The notes under the pieces are model-generated. The model saw nothing but the letters and a program-made list of their open reading frames with translations, did no database searches and was not told the DNA's origin. 15,809 bases of DNA from Cyanothece sp. UBA12306 (GTDB lineage: Bacteria > Cyanobacteriota > Cyanobacteriia > Cyanobacteriales > Microcystaceae): NCBI GenBank assembly GCA_003448685.1, contig DLXW01000064.1, positions 1 to 15,809 of the forward strand. The letters are read 5' to 3'. Positions 6,395-15,740 of this stretch are shown one piece after another (the stretch's first letter is position 1; each line of letters starts with the position of its first letter). The position numbers were made by a program, and so were the translations under genes.

Positions 6395-7951
6395 ATGTTA
6401 ATTAATTGTCAACAAGTTAGTGATAGTGATTATCTTGAGTTCGATATTTGTATTGTTGGTGCTGGTGCAGCAGGGATAACCCTTGCTAAAGAGTTGTCTA
6501 ACAAAGGATTGAATATTGCTGTTTTTGAAAGCGGTTCTCTCAAAGATTCAAAACAGATTCAAGATTTATCTAAAGCAAAAGTAGATCCAGAATTTCATGC
6601 TCCTGTGGAACTTAATCAATACCGTTGTCTAGGAGGCAACACAACAAAGTGGGCAGGACGCTGCATTCGTTTCGATGAAATCGACTTTCAACATCGCTCT
6701 TGGGTTCCTTATAGTGGTTGGTGTATCAATAGTAGCGATTTAGAACCGTATTATTTCCGCGCTCATAAATATTTAGAATTAGGGGATTATAATTACGAAT
6801 TAAAAGAATCCCTTCCTAACTATAAGACATCTCTGATTGAGGGAGCTAAATTCTCAAATTTAACCATTAACAATTTATATAGATTTAGTCCTCCTACTAA
6901 TTTTCAAAAATATTTATCAGATTTAAAAGAAGTCAAGATATTTTATAATGCAACTTGCAGACAAATAGTTTATGAAGACAGCAAGGTAGTTAACTTAGAA
7001 TTTATATCTTCTGCTCCTAATTCTCCAGCCAAAAAGATTTCAGTAAAAAGTAAGTATTATGTTTTGGCCATGGGCGGTATAGAAAATGCCAAGATTCTAA
7101 TGCTATCAGGATTTAAAAATAAAAATGTTGTAAAATTTTATCAATCTCATTTAGTGCATTACCTGGAGTTAAAATTATTTAAAGATATTATCCAAAATTA
7201 CGAAAAATCAAAAGATGGAATTTGGTGTCAACGTTCTATCTCATTAACCTCTGAGTTTCAAGAAAAATACAAAATTCTTAACCATAGAATGTTTATTGAA
7301 AGAACAAATCCTGAAGACTCTAATCATCAAGTTGGCTATCTTTCTTTAATAAATTTACTTAAGTATCGTAATCATAAACAATTAGCTCAACATTTTAAAA
7401 ATATAATTGTTGATCCATTGACTATAATTAATTATGGGAGTAAAATGCTTGCTAGTAACTTATTTATAAAATCTAAAATTCCAGTAATAGTACTCAAAAA
7501 TAAATCTAATTGGTATCGTTTAAGAATTGATGTAGAACAAGCCCCCAATCCATCGAGTCAAATAATCTTGAGTCAGGAAAAAGATGCTTTAGATATACCG
7601 CGAGTCAAAATAGATTGGCAATATAATAATTTAGATGTTAGTACAATATTTAAGTTAATCGAGATTCTCAACGAAACCTTTCTTAATAATAAAATTGGGG
7701 AAATTAGATCAGTCCCTGAAATTAACTTCAAGGCAAATATTGCACATTTTATAGGGACAACGCGGATGTCAATAACTCCTACCGAAGGAGTTGTGAATCA
7801 CAATTGTCAAGTTCATGGACTCAGTAATTTATTGATCGCAGGTAGTTCAGTTTTTCCTACTTCTAGCTTTGCCAATCCTACTTTGACAATAGTAGCTATG
7901 ACAATTCGATTATCTGATCATTTAAAGGAACTTTTTCAATGGATAAATTAG
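6395..7951 (+). CDS. GMC-family FAD-dependent oxidoreductase (sugar/polyol type)
   Basis: A 518-residue cytoplasmic flavoenzyme expected to oxidise an alcohol group to a carbonyl. The dinucleotide-binding motif VGAGAAG (21-27) starts a Rossmann fold closed by VFES (43-46). GGNTTKWAGRC (80-90) is the flavin-contacting segment. AMGGIENAKILM (225-236) and the C-terminal GMC_oxred_C block HFIGTTRMS (451-459) and AGSSVFPTSSFANPTLTI (482-499) complete the family pattern. H451 and N494 occupy the places of the catalytic His-Asn pair seen in pyranose-2-oxidase-like members. No signal peptide. The middle (240-370) is AT-rich and poorly recognisable. It overlaps the aminotransferase gene by 13 bp, so the two probably act in sequence on the same substrate. 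The start lacks a clear SD. Substrate and electron acceptor are unknown; choline dehydrogenase activity looks less likely. Confidence 0.85.
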   Translation: MLINCQQVSDSDYLEFDICIVGAGAAGITLAKELSNKGLNIAVFESGSLKDSKQIQDLSKAKVDPEFHAPVELNQYRCLGGNTTKWAGRCIRFDEIDFQHRSWVPYSGWCINSSDLEPYYFRAHKYLELGDYNYELKESLPNYKTSLIEGAKFSNLTINNLYRFSPPTNFQKYLSDLKEVKIFYNATCRQIVYEDSKVVNLEFISSAPNSPAKKISVKSKYYVLAMGGIENAKILMLSGFKNKNVVKFYQSHLVHYLELKLFKDIIQNYEKSKDGIWCQRSISLTSEFQEKYKILNHRMFIERTNPEDSNHQVGYLSLINLLKYRNHKQLAQHFKNIIVDPLTIINYGSKMLASNLFIKSKIPVIVLKNKSNWYRLRIDVEQAPNPSSQIILSQEKDALDIPRVKIDWQYNNLDVSTIFKLIEILNETFLNNKIGEIRSVPEINFKANIAHFIGTTRMSITPTEGVVNHNCQVHGLSNLLIAGSSVFPTSSFANPTLTIVAMTIRLSDHLKELFQWIN

Positions 7952-9168
7952 CTTTACTTGGGGGAAATCCTTCCATAGAAACACCTTTTCCTCAATGGCC
8001 TGTTTTTGGACAACAAGAGCAAGAAGCTCTTGTTGAGACCCTAAATAGTGGTCAATGGGATAAGGATAATTCAGTTGTTAAGAGTATTGAACAGGAATTT
8101 GCACATTTTCAGGGATGTAAGTATGGCTTAGTAGTTACCAATGGAACACATACTTTAGAAATTATTTTACGAGGTCTTGGAATTGGAGCTGGAGATGAAG
8201 TAATTGTTCCTGCTTATACTTTTGTTGCCACTGCTTCTGCCGTTATTATGGTAGGGGCAAAACCCATATTAGTCGATGTTTGTCCCCAGACAATGACCTT
8301 AGATCCAGCAGCATTTGAGCAAGCGATTACACCAAAAACTAAGGCTGTGATGGTTGTTCATTTAGGGGGAGTTATAGGTCATATCGACGATATTTTACAA
8401 ATAGCTCAAAAGCACGAAATACAAGTAATTGAAGATGCTGCTCATGCCCATGGTTCAACAGCAAAAGGAAGATTAGCTGGAAGTTTAGGTATAGCTGGAT
8501 CATTTAGTTTCCAAGCTTCCAAAACTATAACTTCTGGAGAAGGAGGGGCAATTGTAACTAATAATCAAAAACTCTTCCATAAATGCTGGACTTTAATCAA
8601 CTGTGGCAGAAGATTAGGGGAGTCATTGGGAAAATATTACGAAGCTGGTTCTAATTGTCGGATGACTGCATTTCAAGCAGCTATTCTCTCATCTCAGTTA
8701 AAACGGTTTAAAGTTCAAGTTCCTCAGCGTCTACATAATATAAAAACTTTAGATGATGCCTTAAGTCAAATTAAAGGAATTACTCCTCAACATCGTCCTG
8801 TTAATGTAGATGCACCTGGTTATTTATATATTTTCTACTATGATTCTACAGCTTTCAATCATCTTCCTCGTCGTCTATTTGTTGAAGCACTCAGAGCTGA
8901 AGGAATCCCTAGTTTAATCTCTGCATATCCACCCATCCATAAAACTGGAATATTCAAAGATGAACAACTAAAATTTCCTAATACTGAAAGAATTGCTGCA
9001 CAAACTGTTTGGATTCGACATCGAGTATTTTTAGGGACTTCACAACAAATAGAAGGAATTAGCCAAGCTATTGAGAAAATTCAGACTCATTCTTATAAGT
9101 TGAATAACATGGCTAATACTTTAGTTTTAGGAAGCGCAGCTATTCAAAAAAAACTTAATCTAATTTAA
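7939..9168 (+). CDS. DegT/DnrJ/EryC1/StrS family PLP aminotransferase
   Basis: A 409-residue type I-fold PLP enzyme that would transaminate a keto-sugar or keto-cyclitol. Features: TNGTHTLE (67-74) for phosphate binding, PAYTF (91-95), EDAAHAHGS (165-173) with D166 pairing the pyridine nitrogen, and the Schiff-base lysine K195 in FSFQASKTITSGEGG (189-203). The opening LALLGGNP and the EDAAHAHGS/FSFQASK wording resemble the inosose and AHBA-type branch (StsC, BtrS) more than nucleotide-sugar 4-aminotransferases, by memory. The SD AAAGGAA (7924-7930) lies inside the GMC gene, and the 13-bp overlap points to translational coupling. After the usual family end near residue 388 there is a 20-residue tail with its own internal Met (391). 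The substrate is not identifiable. Confidence 0.88.
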   Translation: MDKLALLGGNPSIETPFPQWPVFGQQEQEALVETLNSGQWDKDNSVVKSIEQEFAHFQGCKYGLVVTNGTHTLEIILRGLGIGAGDEVIVPAYTFVATASAVIMVGAKPILVDVCPQTMTLDPAAFEQAITPKTKAVMVVHLGGVIGHIDDILQIAQKHEIQVIEDAAHAHGSTAKGRLAGSLGIAGSFSFQASKTITSGEGGAIVTNNQKLFHKCWTLINCGRRLGESLGKYYEAGSNCRMTAFQAAILSSQLKRFKVQVPQRLHNIKTLDDALSQIKGITPQHRPVNVDAPGYLYIFYYDSTAFNHLPRRLFVEALRAEGIPSLISAYPPIHKTGIFKDEQLKFPNTERIAAQTVWIRHRVFLGTSQQIEGISQAIEKIQTHSYKLNNMANTLVLGSAAIQKKLNLI

Positions 9169-9200
9169 TCTTACATCTAATTTAATTATTTAAGTTTTTT
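9148..9200. terminator. AT-only inverted repeat at convergent gene ends
   Basis: AAAAAACTTAA (9148-9158) and TTAAGTTTTTT (9190-9200) are a perfect 11-bp inverted repeat; the loop holds a direct repeat TCTAATTTAAT (9159-9169 and 9176-9186). Both stop codons lie within the structure. In either direction the descending arm ends in six T, so it can serve as a weak bidirectional terminator for the aminotransferase and FMN reductase genes. The stem is nearly all A-T. Confidence 0.45.
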
Positions 9201-9722
9201 GGTATTTTCTACTAAGCTGTAAGCAAACTTATCGAGTCTTTCTGAAAGTTTTTGATCTAAAAATTTTCCTTCTTCATCAAAGGCTTTCCAAGCTTGTCCT
9301 ATGGCAATTTGTTCGGGAATAACCCAGCCATGAACCCATCTCATAATTAATCTCAAATCATTAAGGGCATTACTGTTGGTTTGTCCACCTAAAACGCTAA
9401 TTAATCCGGTTACTTTACCAGATAATTGCTCAAAACTCATTAAATCTAAGGCATTTTTAATCACCCCACTGATACTCCCATGATACTCTGGGGTTGCTAA
9501 AATTAATCCATCAGATGTCTTGACTGTTTGACGTAATTTTTCTACATCAGGATAGTCTGGATATTCGTCTCCTCCATTACAAAAAGGTAAGGACATCTCT
9601 CGTAAATCTAGTATTTCTACCTCATTTCCTAAATTTTCTACGCTTTTTTTAGCCAATTCTAATGCTTTGGCGCTATAGGAACCTGAACGCAAGCTACCAT
9701 TAATACCAACAATTTTAACCAT
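9186..9722 (-). CDS. NADPH-dependent FMN reductase family protein
   Basis: A 178-residue flavodoxin-fold flavoprotein of the NADPH:FMN reductase/ChrR-type quinone reductase family. The FMN phosphate loop GSLRSGSYS (9-17) follows the first strand. TPEYHGSISGVIKNALD (77-93) is the family signature around the isoalloxazine site, and VLGGQTNSNAL (110-120) matches the third flavin loop. Such proteins reduce free flavin, quinones or other acceptors with NAD(P)H; the sequence does not decide the substrate. AAGGAG (9739-9734) precedes the ATG by 11 nt. The gene lies 31 bp after the 399-residue protein gene on the same strand and is probably co-transcribed. It converges with the FAD oxidoreductase/aminotransferase operon and so is unlikely to be part of that transcript, though a reduced-flavin link is conceivable. 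Confidence 0.9.
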   Translation of the reverse strand: MVKIVGINGSLRSGSYSAKALELAKKSVENLGNEVEILDLREMSLPFCNGGDEYPDYPDVEKLRQTVKTSDGLILATPEYHGSISGVIKNALDLMSFEQLSGKVTGLISVLGGQTNSNALNDLRLIMRWVHGWVIPEQIAIGQAWKAFDEEGKFLDQKLSERLDKFAYSLVENTKKLK

Positions 9723-9753
9723 TTAGTTTATCACTCCTTATTTTGATAATTAT

Positions 9754-10953
9754 TTAAAGAATTTGGGGTAAATTTAAAGACTTTTTCTCGGATTTTTGAG
9801 ATACTGACTCCGTTTTTAATTTAGGAGGTAATACTTTACCAGAGGTTGAAAAAGAAGGAATTAAAGGATAAGAAGATTTAGCAGGAGTTGGTAATTCTAA
9901 ATTATTCGATTTTGCGGCAATTTTTTCTGCTACTTCAAAATCAAATTTGTGGCACGATTGATCTTCAGTATTTAGTAATTCAATACTGTAACTAACAGGA
10001 TGATGTTCGCTAGTATAAATTTTAAAAGGATATTGAGTAAGAGAAACTCCGTTTAGAGTTTCTAAAAAGACTTCTCCCAAAATAAAAATAATGTCTTCTA
10101 TTTCAGTTGGAATAGCTAAAGTTTTACTAAATTTATAGGGTAAAATTTGATCAAAGATAGGTTCTGCTACATTGACCAAAATTTCATCAGTATGGGGATG
10201 CTTAATTTCGTAACGGAGTTGTCCAGTTAAAGCTAGATCTTCATCCGCATCTTGAACTTCAATGCTTCCTGAAAGAGTGATAACGTCTCCTGGGTTTCCC
10301 TGAAGTTTTTCTTGATCTAAGATTAGTTGTATAGTGGGAGCTTTTAATATATCAGGAGATGATAAACTAACAAAAGAATCCCTAGTATTTTCCTCTAAGT
10401 TAATTCCATAACTATCCAAGCATGGCTCTATTTTTTGGTTTAATAATTTTTCTAATTTCTCTAAATAATATTGACCTTGAGAATTAGGAGATTTGTCAAT
10501 ATTATTCTCTATTACTGTTGATTTTATCCCAACTTTTTCGCTTTCTTGGGATCTGATTGATTCTCCGAGATCATCTGCTTCAGGGGAATTAAGAACTACT
10601 TCTGAGGGTGAAATCTTAATTTCTAGGGTTTCTCTCCAAGTTTCCCCGATCAAATCGGACAGAATATCCCCAGAACAGCGAATTTGCCAAATTCCTTCCG
10701 AAAAATCAGTGTAAGGAAGAACCATCACTAATCCTTGTTGATTTGCTTGTCGGGAATATTTCTGGGATTGATCAATAGAGGTTTCCCCTTCTAGGAGTTG
10801 ATGGGTAAGACGAACCTCAATGTTACGATTACAACGGTTAGAATTAGCTAAAATGCGATATCTACCTGCTTCTAATTCAACTGTTGGGGTTTCTATAGGA
10901 ATCCATTGACGATCGCCTTCTTTTTGTACCAGAAATTCCCAAGATTTCATCAT
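9754..10953 (-). CDS. Uncharacterised beta-rich cytoplasmic protein
   Basis: I do not recognise a named family for this 399-residue protein. It has no signal peptide and no membrane segment. Residues 1-115 look like a beta-sandwich (alternating hydrophobic strands, SWEFLVQKEGDRQWIPI at 4-20, EGIWQIRCSGD at 86-96). Residues 118-200 are an acidic, low-complexity linker with a short helix (YYLEKLEKLLNQ). Residues 205-315 form a second beta-rich, Ig-like unit (VITLSGSIEV, LRYEIKHPHTDEILV), followed by a Ser/Pro/Lys-rich tail. I recall similar openings in longer cyanobacterial hypothetical proteins, so this may be a short or shortened member; that is unverified. AAGGAG (10964-10959) lies 5 nt before the first ATG and 8 nt before the second, so translation could begin at the second Met. 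An FMN reductase gene follows after 31 bp. Confidence 0.7.
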   Translation of the reverse strand: MMKSWEFLVQKEGDRQWIPIETPTVELEAGRYRILANSNRCNRNIEVRLTHQLLEGETSIDQSQKYSRQANQQGLVMVLPYTDFSEGIWQIRCSGDILSDLIGETWRETLEIKISPSEVVLNSPEADDLGESIRSQESEKVGIKSTVIENNIDKSPNSQGQYYLEKLEKLLNQKIEPCLDSYGINLEENTRDSFVSLSSPDILKAPTIQLILDQEKLQGNPGDVITLSGSIEVQDADEDLALTGQLRYEIKHPHTDEILVNVAEPIFDQILPYKFSKTLAIPTEIEDIIFILGEVFLETLNGVSLTQYPFKIYTSEHHPVSYSIELLNTEDQSCHKFDFEVAEKIAAKSNNLELPTPAKSSYPLIPSFSTSGKVLPPKLKTESVSQKSEKKSLNLPQIL

Positions 10954-11066
10954 TTGTTCTCCTTGATAATTACTCAGTTATCCAAGTTCTACATCAGCTA
11001 ATTTCTCGATGATTTGAAACTATTAGGAGTTTGTCTGCTTCTTGAATATTATTATCGGCAGAACAG

Positions 11067-12368
11067 TTACTCCGAACTCAGGTCAGTTTTTTGTTTATGT
11101 CTATCTAATTGGACTTTAAGTTCCCCGATATTCTGAATTAACTGACTTTGATCTAAGGTTTCTTGTTGTTTGGTAGCTAACCATTTGAGTTGAACAGTTT
11201 GGTTAGTTGCTTCATTGTCTCCTAAGATTAAACAAGCGATCGCCTGAGAGCGATCGGCACGTTTAAATTGCTTACCAAAGGCACTACCGCTTAGGTCTAA
11301 TTCTACTGTTAATCCTTGAAAACGCAACTTTTGGGCTAGAATCAAAGCCTGTCCTTCGGCCTGTTCCCCCTTGGATACGATGTAAATATCAGGGGAGGTA
11401 TGGGGTGAATTTTGGATTTGTTTGAGGAGGATGATCAGACGTTCCATCCCGATGGCCCATCCCACCGCAGGGGTTTGAGGCCCTCCTAATTCGGCCACTA
11501 AACCATCGTAACGTCCCCCACCACAAACAGTGGCTTGCGCTCCTAAATCATCGGATTGAATTTCAAAAGCGGTATGGGTATAGTAATCTAGGCCGCGAAC
11601 TAGACAAGAATTGAGTTGATAACTAATATTTAATTCGGTTAATAATTGCTGAACTTGATCAAAATGTTGTTTAGATTGATCCCCTAAATACTGTAGAATA
11701 CTCGGAGCATTTTGATTGATTTCTTTGGTGCGTTGATTTTTACTATCAAGAATGCGTAGGGGATTTTTTTCTAAGCGATCTTGGGAGTCAGGATCTAACT
11801 CATCTTTGTAGGGTAAAAAATAGTTTACTAATGCTTCTCGATAGCGTTGTCTGTCGTTGCGATCGCCCACAGAATTAAGGTCCAATTTTAAACTTTGTAA
11901 GCCTAATTTTTTGAGAATATCAGTTGCTAAAGCAATGACTTCCACATCAGCCCGAGGATCGCCACTACCGAGTAATTCTAGCCCAATTTGATGAAATTGT
12001 CGTTGACGACCTGCTTGGGGTCTTTCGTAGCGAAACATCGGACCGTGATACCAGAGACGTTGGACTCCTCCGGTAGCGTAGAGGTTATTTTGGAGGAAAG
12101 CGCGAACTACCCCAGCGGTTCCTTCAGGACGTAAGGTTAGAGAGCGATCGCCCCTATCTTTAAAAGTATACATTTCTTTGCCCACTACGTCGGTGGCTTC
12201 CCCGATACCCCGTTCAAACAAAGAAGTTTGTTCAAAAATAGGGGACCGAATTTCTTGATACATGGCCCGACTGAGAATTTGGGTAGTAATCTTCTCTACA
12301 TATTGCCAGTATCCGATCTCTTCTGGCAATATATCTCGCGTTCCTGGTAATGTTTGAATTGTACCCAT
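11067..12368 (-). CDS. hisS: Histidine--tRNA ligase
   Basis: A 433-residue class II aminoacyl-tRNA synthetase that charges tRNA-His in the cytoplasm. The opening [11 protein letters not shown] (7-17) is typical. Motif 2 lies at [19 protein letters not shown] (111-129). The HisA signatures are [15 protein letters not shown] (256-270) and the glycine-rich CGGGRYDGL (282-290), followed by motif 3, [11 protein letters not shown] (301-311). A C-terminal anticodon-binding domain covers about 325-420. Length and motifs are complete. The gene is separated by 113 bp from the uncharacterised gene downstream, with an imperfect inverted repeat there (GGAGT/ACTCC and TCTGC/GCAGA), and it is divergent from pgm. 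Several HIP1 sites lie inside it. Confidence 0.97.
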   Translation of the reverse strand: MGTIQTLPGTRDILPEEIGYWQYVEKITTQILSRAMYQEIRSPIFEQTSLFERGIGEATDVVGKEMYTFKDRGDRSLTLRPEGTAGVVRAFLQNNLYATGGVQRLWYHGPMFRYERPQAGRQRQFHQIGLELLGSGDPRADVEVIALATDILKKLGLQSLKLDLNSVGDRNDRQRYREALVNYFLPYKDELDPDSQDRLEKNPLRILDSKNQRTKEINQNAPSILQYLGDQSKQHFDQVQQLLTELNISYQLNSCLVRGLDYYTHTAFEIQSDDLGAQATVCGGGRYDGLVAELGGPQTPAVGWAIGMERLIILLKQIQNSPHTSPDIYIVSKGEQAEGQALILAQKLRFQGLTVELDLSGSAFGKQFKRADRSQAIACLILGDNEATNQTVQLKWLATKQQETLDQSQLIQNIGELKVQLDRHKQKTDLSSE

Positions 12369-14308
<1,940 letters not shown>

Positions 14309-14313
14309 TTAAT

Positions 14314-14346
14314 TTCCCATTCTCCCTGCTATCAAACCAATGGGAA
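14314..14346 (+). terminator. Hairpin after pgm
   Basis: TTCCCATT (14314-14321) and AATGGGAA (14339-14346) form a perfect 8-bp stem with a 17-nt loop, 6 bp after the pgm stop. No T-run follows directly, so it may protect the 3' end rather than terminate. Confidence 0.4.
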
Positions 14347-14353
14347 GGATGAC

Positions 14354-14418
14354 GGGGAATTTTTGGAAAAGAGTAAAGCAAAAAACCTAACAATTGCTTT
14401 ATTCTCCCCATATTCCCC
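14354..14418. repeat. Nested inverted repeat between pgm and the VWA gene
   Basis: The outer arms GGGGAAT (14354-14360) and ATTCCCC (14412-14418) enclose an inner stem GAGTAAAGCAA (14371-14381) with TTGCTTTATTC (14394-14404), 11 bp with one G-T wobble. Together they can fold into one long hairpin with an internal loop. An alternative outer pairing uses CCCC at 14406-14409. It may act as a pgm terminator, but there is no T tract on either side. Confidence 0.5.
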
Positions 14419-14486
14419 ACAATTACTGTCACTCACTCAACTAAAATATTGGTATACCCAATTGAAAAGTACCATTAAGTCTAACC

Positions 14487-15740
14487 ATGAAAGTCAATCT
14501 GGAAACTTCCCTAAGCGACTGTAATATTGATGTTAATCAATCAAGTAGTCAGCGACAATTAGCCATCTCTTTATGGGCTACTTCTGAAGCAAGCGATCGC
14601 ATTTTACCTCTAAATTTGTGCTTAATTATCGATCATAGTGCTTCGATGCGCACACAAGCCATAGATAAGGTTAAAGAAGCTGCTAATTATTTAGTAGATG
14701 GACTAGGACCTAATGATCGTTTGAGTGTGGTTGCTTTTAACCATCATGCTGAATTAATTGTTCCCAATCAATATGTGGATGATATTTATACTGTAAAAGA
14801 GACTATTTCTAGGTTGAAATCTTCTGGGGGAACTAATATTGATGAGGGGATGAAATTAGGGATCAAAACCAGCGCTTTGGGCAAAGAAGATCGAGTATCT
14901 CAAATCTTTTTACTTACCGATGGAGAAAATGAACACGGAGATAATGAACGCTGCTTAAAATTGGCCCAGGTGGCTGCTGAATATAATATTACCCTCAATA
15001 CCCTCGGTTTTGGCTCCCACTGGAATCAAGATATCCTCGAACAAATAGCCGACTTGGCTGGAGGAACTCTCTGTTATATTGAACAACCAGAACAAGCTTT
15101 AACGGAATTTAGTCGCCTTTTTACCCGCGCTCAATCAGTAGGGTTAACTAATGCTTATCTTATCTTAGAATTCATTCCCGAAGTTAGGTTAGCCGAATTA
15201 AAACCGATCGCCCAAGTAGAACCCGAAACTGTTGAATTAACTACTCAAACCGAAGAAAACAGCTATATTGTTCGCTTAGGCGATTTAATGAAGGATATCT
15301 CGCGGGTGGTGTTAGTTAATTTCTATTTAAGTCAGTTATCTCCAGGAAAACACACTATTGGGACCATTCAAGTCCGCTATGATGATCCTTGTTCATCAAA
15401 AGAAGCAATACTTTCTGAGAAAATGCCAGTTATCGTTGAGGGACAACCTAGTTATGAACCTTTAGTAGACGCTAATGTGCAACGTTCTATCCTCACTTTG
15501 GCTAAATATCGTCAAACCCAGTTAGCAGAGAGTAAATTAAACGAAGGCGATCGCGCGGGTGCCGCAACCTTATTACAAACGGCAGCAAAAACGGCTTTAG
15601 AATTAGGCGATCAAGGTGCAGCTACAGTTCTACAAGAAAATGCTACTACTTTACAAGCAGGAGAAGAATTATCTCAGGCACAGCGCAAAAAAACTCGTAT
15701 AGCTTCCAAAACTATTTTGCAACCCCAAAATGAAGAATGA
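14487..15740 (+). CDS. Von Willebrand factor A domain protein
   Basis: A 417-residue cytoplasmic protein with no signal peptide or membrane segment. An N-terminal beta region (1-42) precedes a VWA domain (about 43-215) with a complete metal-ion-dependent adhesion site: D49-x-S51-x-S53 in IIDHSASM, T116 in SGGTNIDEG, and D145 in LLTDGENEHGD. The protein should therefore bind a divalent metal and a partner protein. Residues 220-330 form a beta-rich domain (LEFIPEVRL, VVLVNFYLS). Residues 335-400 are helical and Ala/Gln-rich. The tail KKTRIASKTILQPQNEE is basic then acidic. The function and partner are unknown; similar proteins are widespread in cyanobacteria. The last codons (AAT GAA GAA) and the stop belong to a heptamer array. 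The ATG at 14487 was chosen by the domain start; upstream SD is weak. Confidence 0.88.
   Translation: MKVNLETSLSDCNIDVNQSSSQRQLAISLWATSEASDRILPLNLCLIIDHSASMRTQAIDKVKEAANYLVDGLGPNDRLSVVAFNHHAELIVPNQYVDDIYTVKETISRLKSSGGTNIDEGMKLGIKTSALGKEDRVSQIFLLTDGENEHGDNERCLKLAQVAAEYNITLNTLGFGSHWNQDILEQIADLAGGTLCYIEQPEQALTEFSRLFTRAQSVGLTNAYLILEFIPEVRLAELKPIAQVEPETVELTTQTEENSYIVRLGDLMKDISRVVLVNFYLSQLSPGKHTIGTIQVRYDDPCSSKEAILSEKMPVIVEGQPSYEPLVDANVQRSILTLAKYRQTQLAESKLNEGDRAGAATLLQTAAKTALELGDQGAATVLQENATTLQAGEELSQAQRKKTRIASKTILQPQNEE

Noticed and set aside
6395..9168. Complete aminoglycoside-type biosynthetic cluster
   Set aside because: No 2-deoxy-scyllo-inosose synthase, glycosyltransferase, phosphotransferase or resistance gene is nearby; only the oxidation/amination pair is present.
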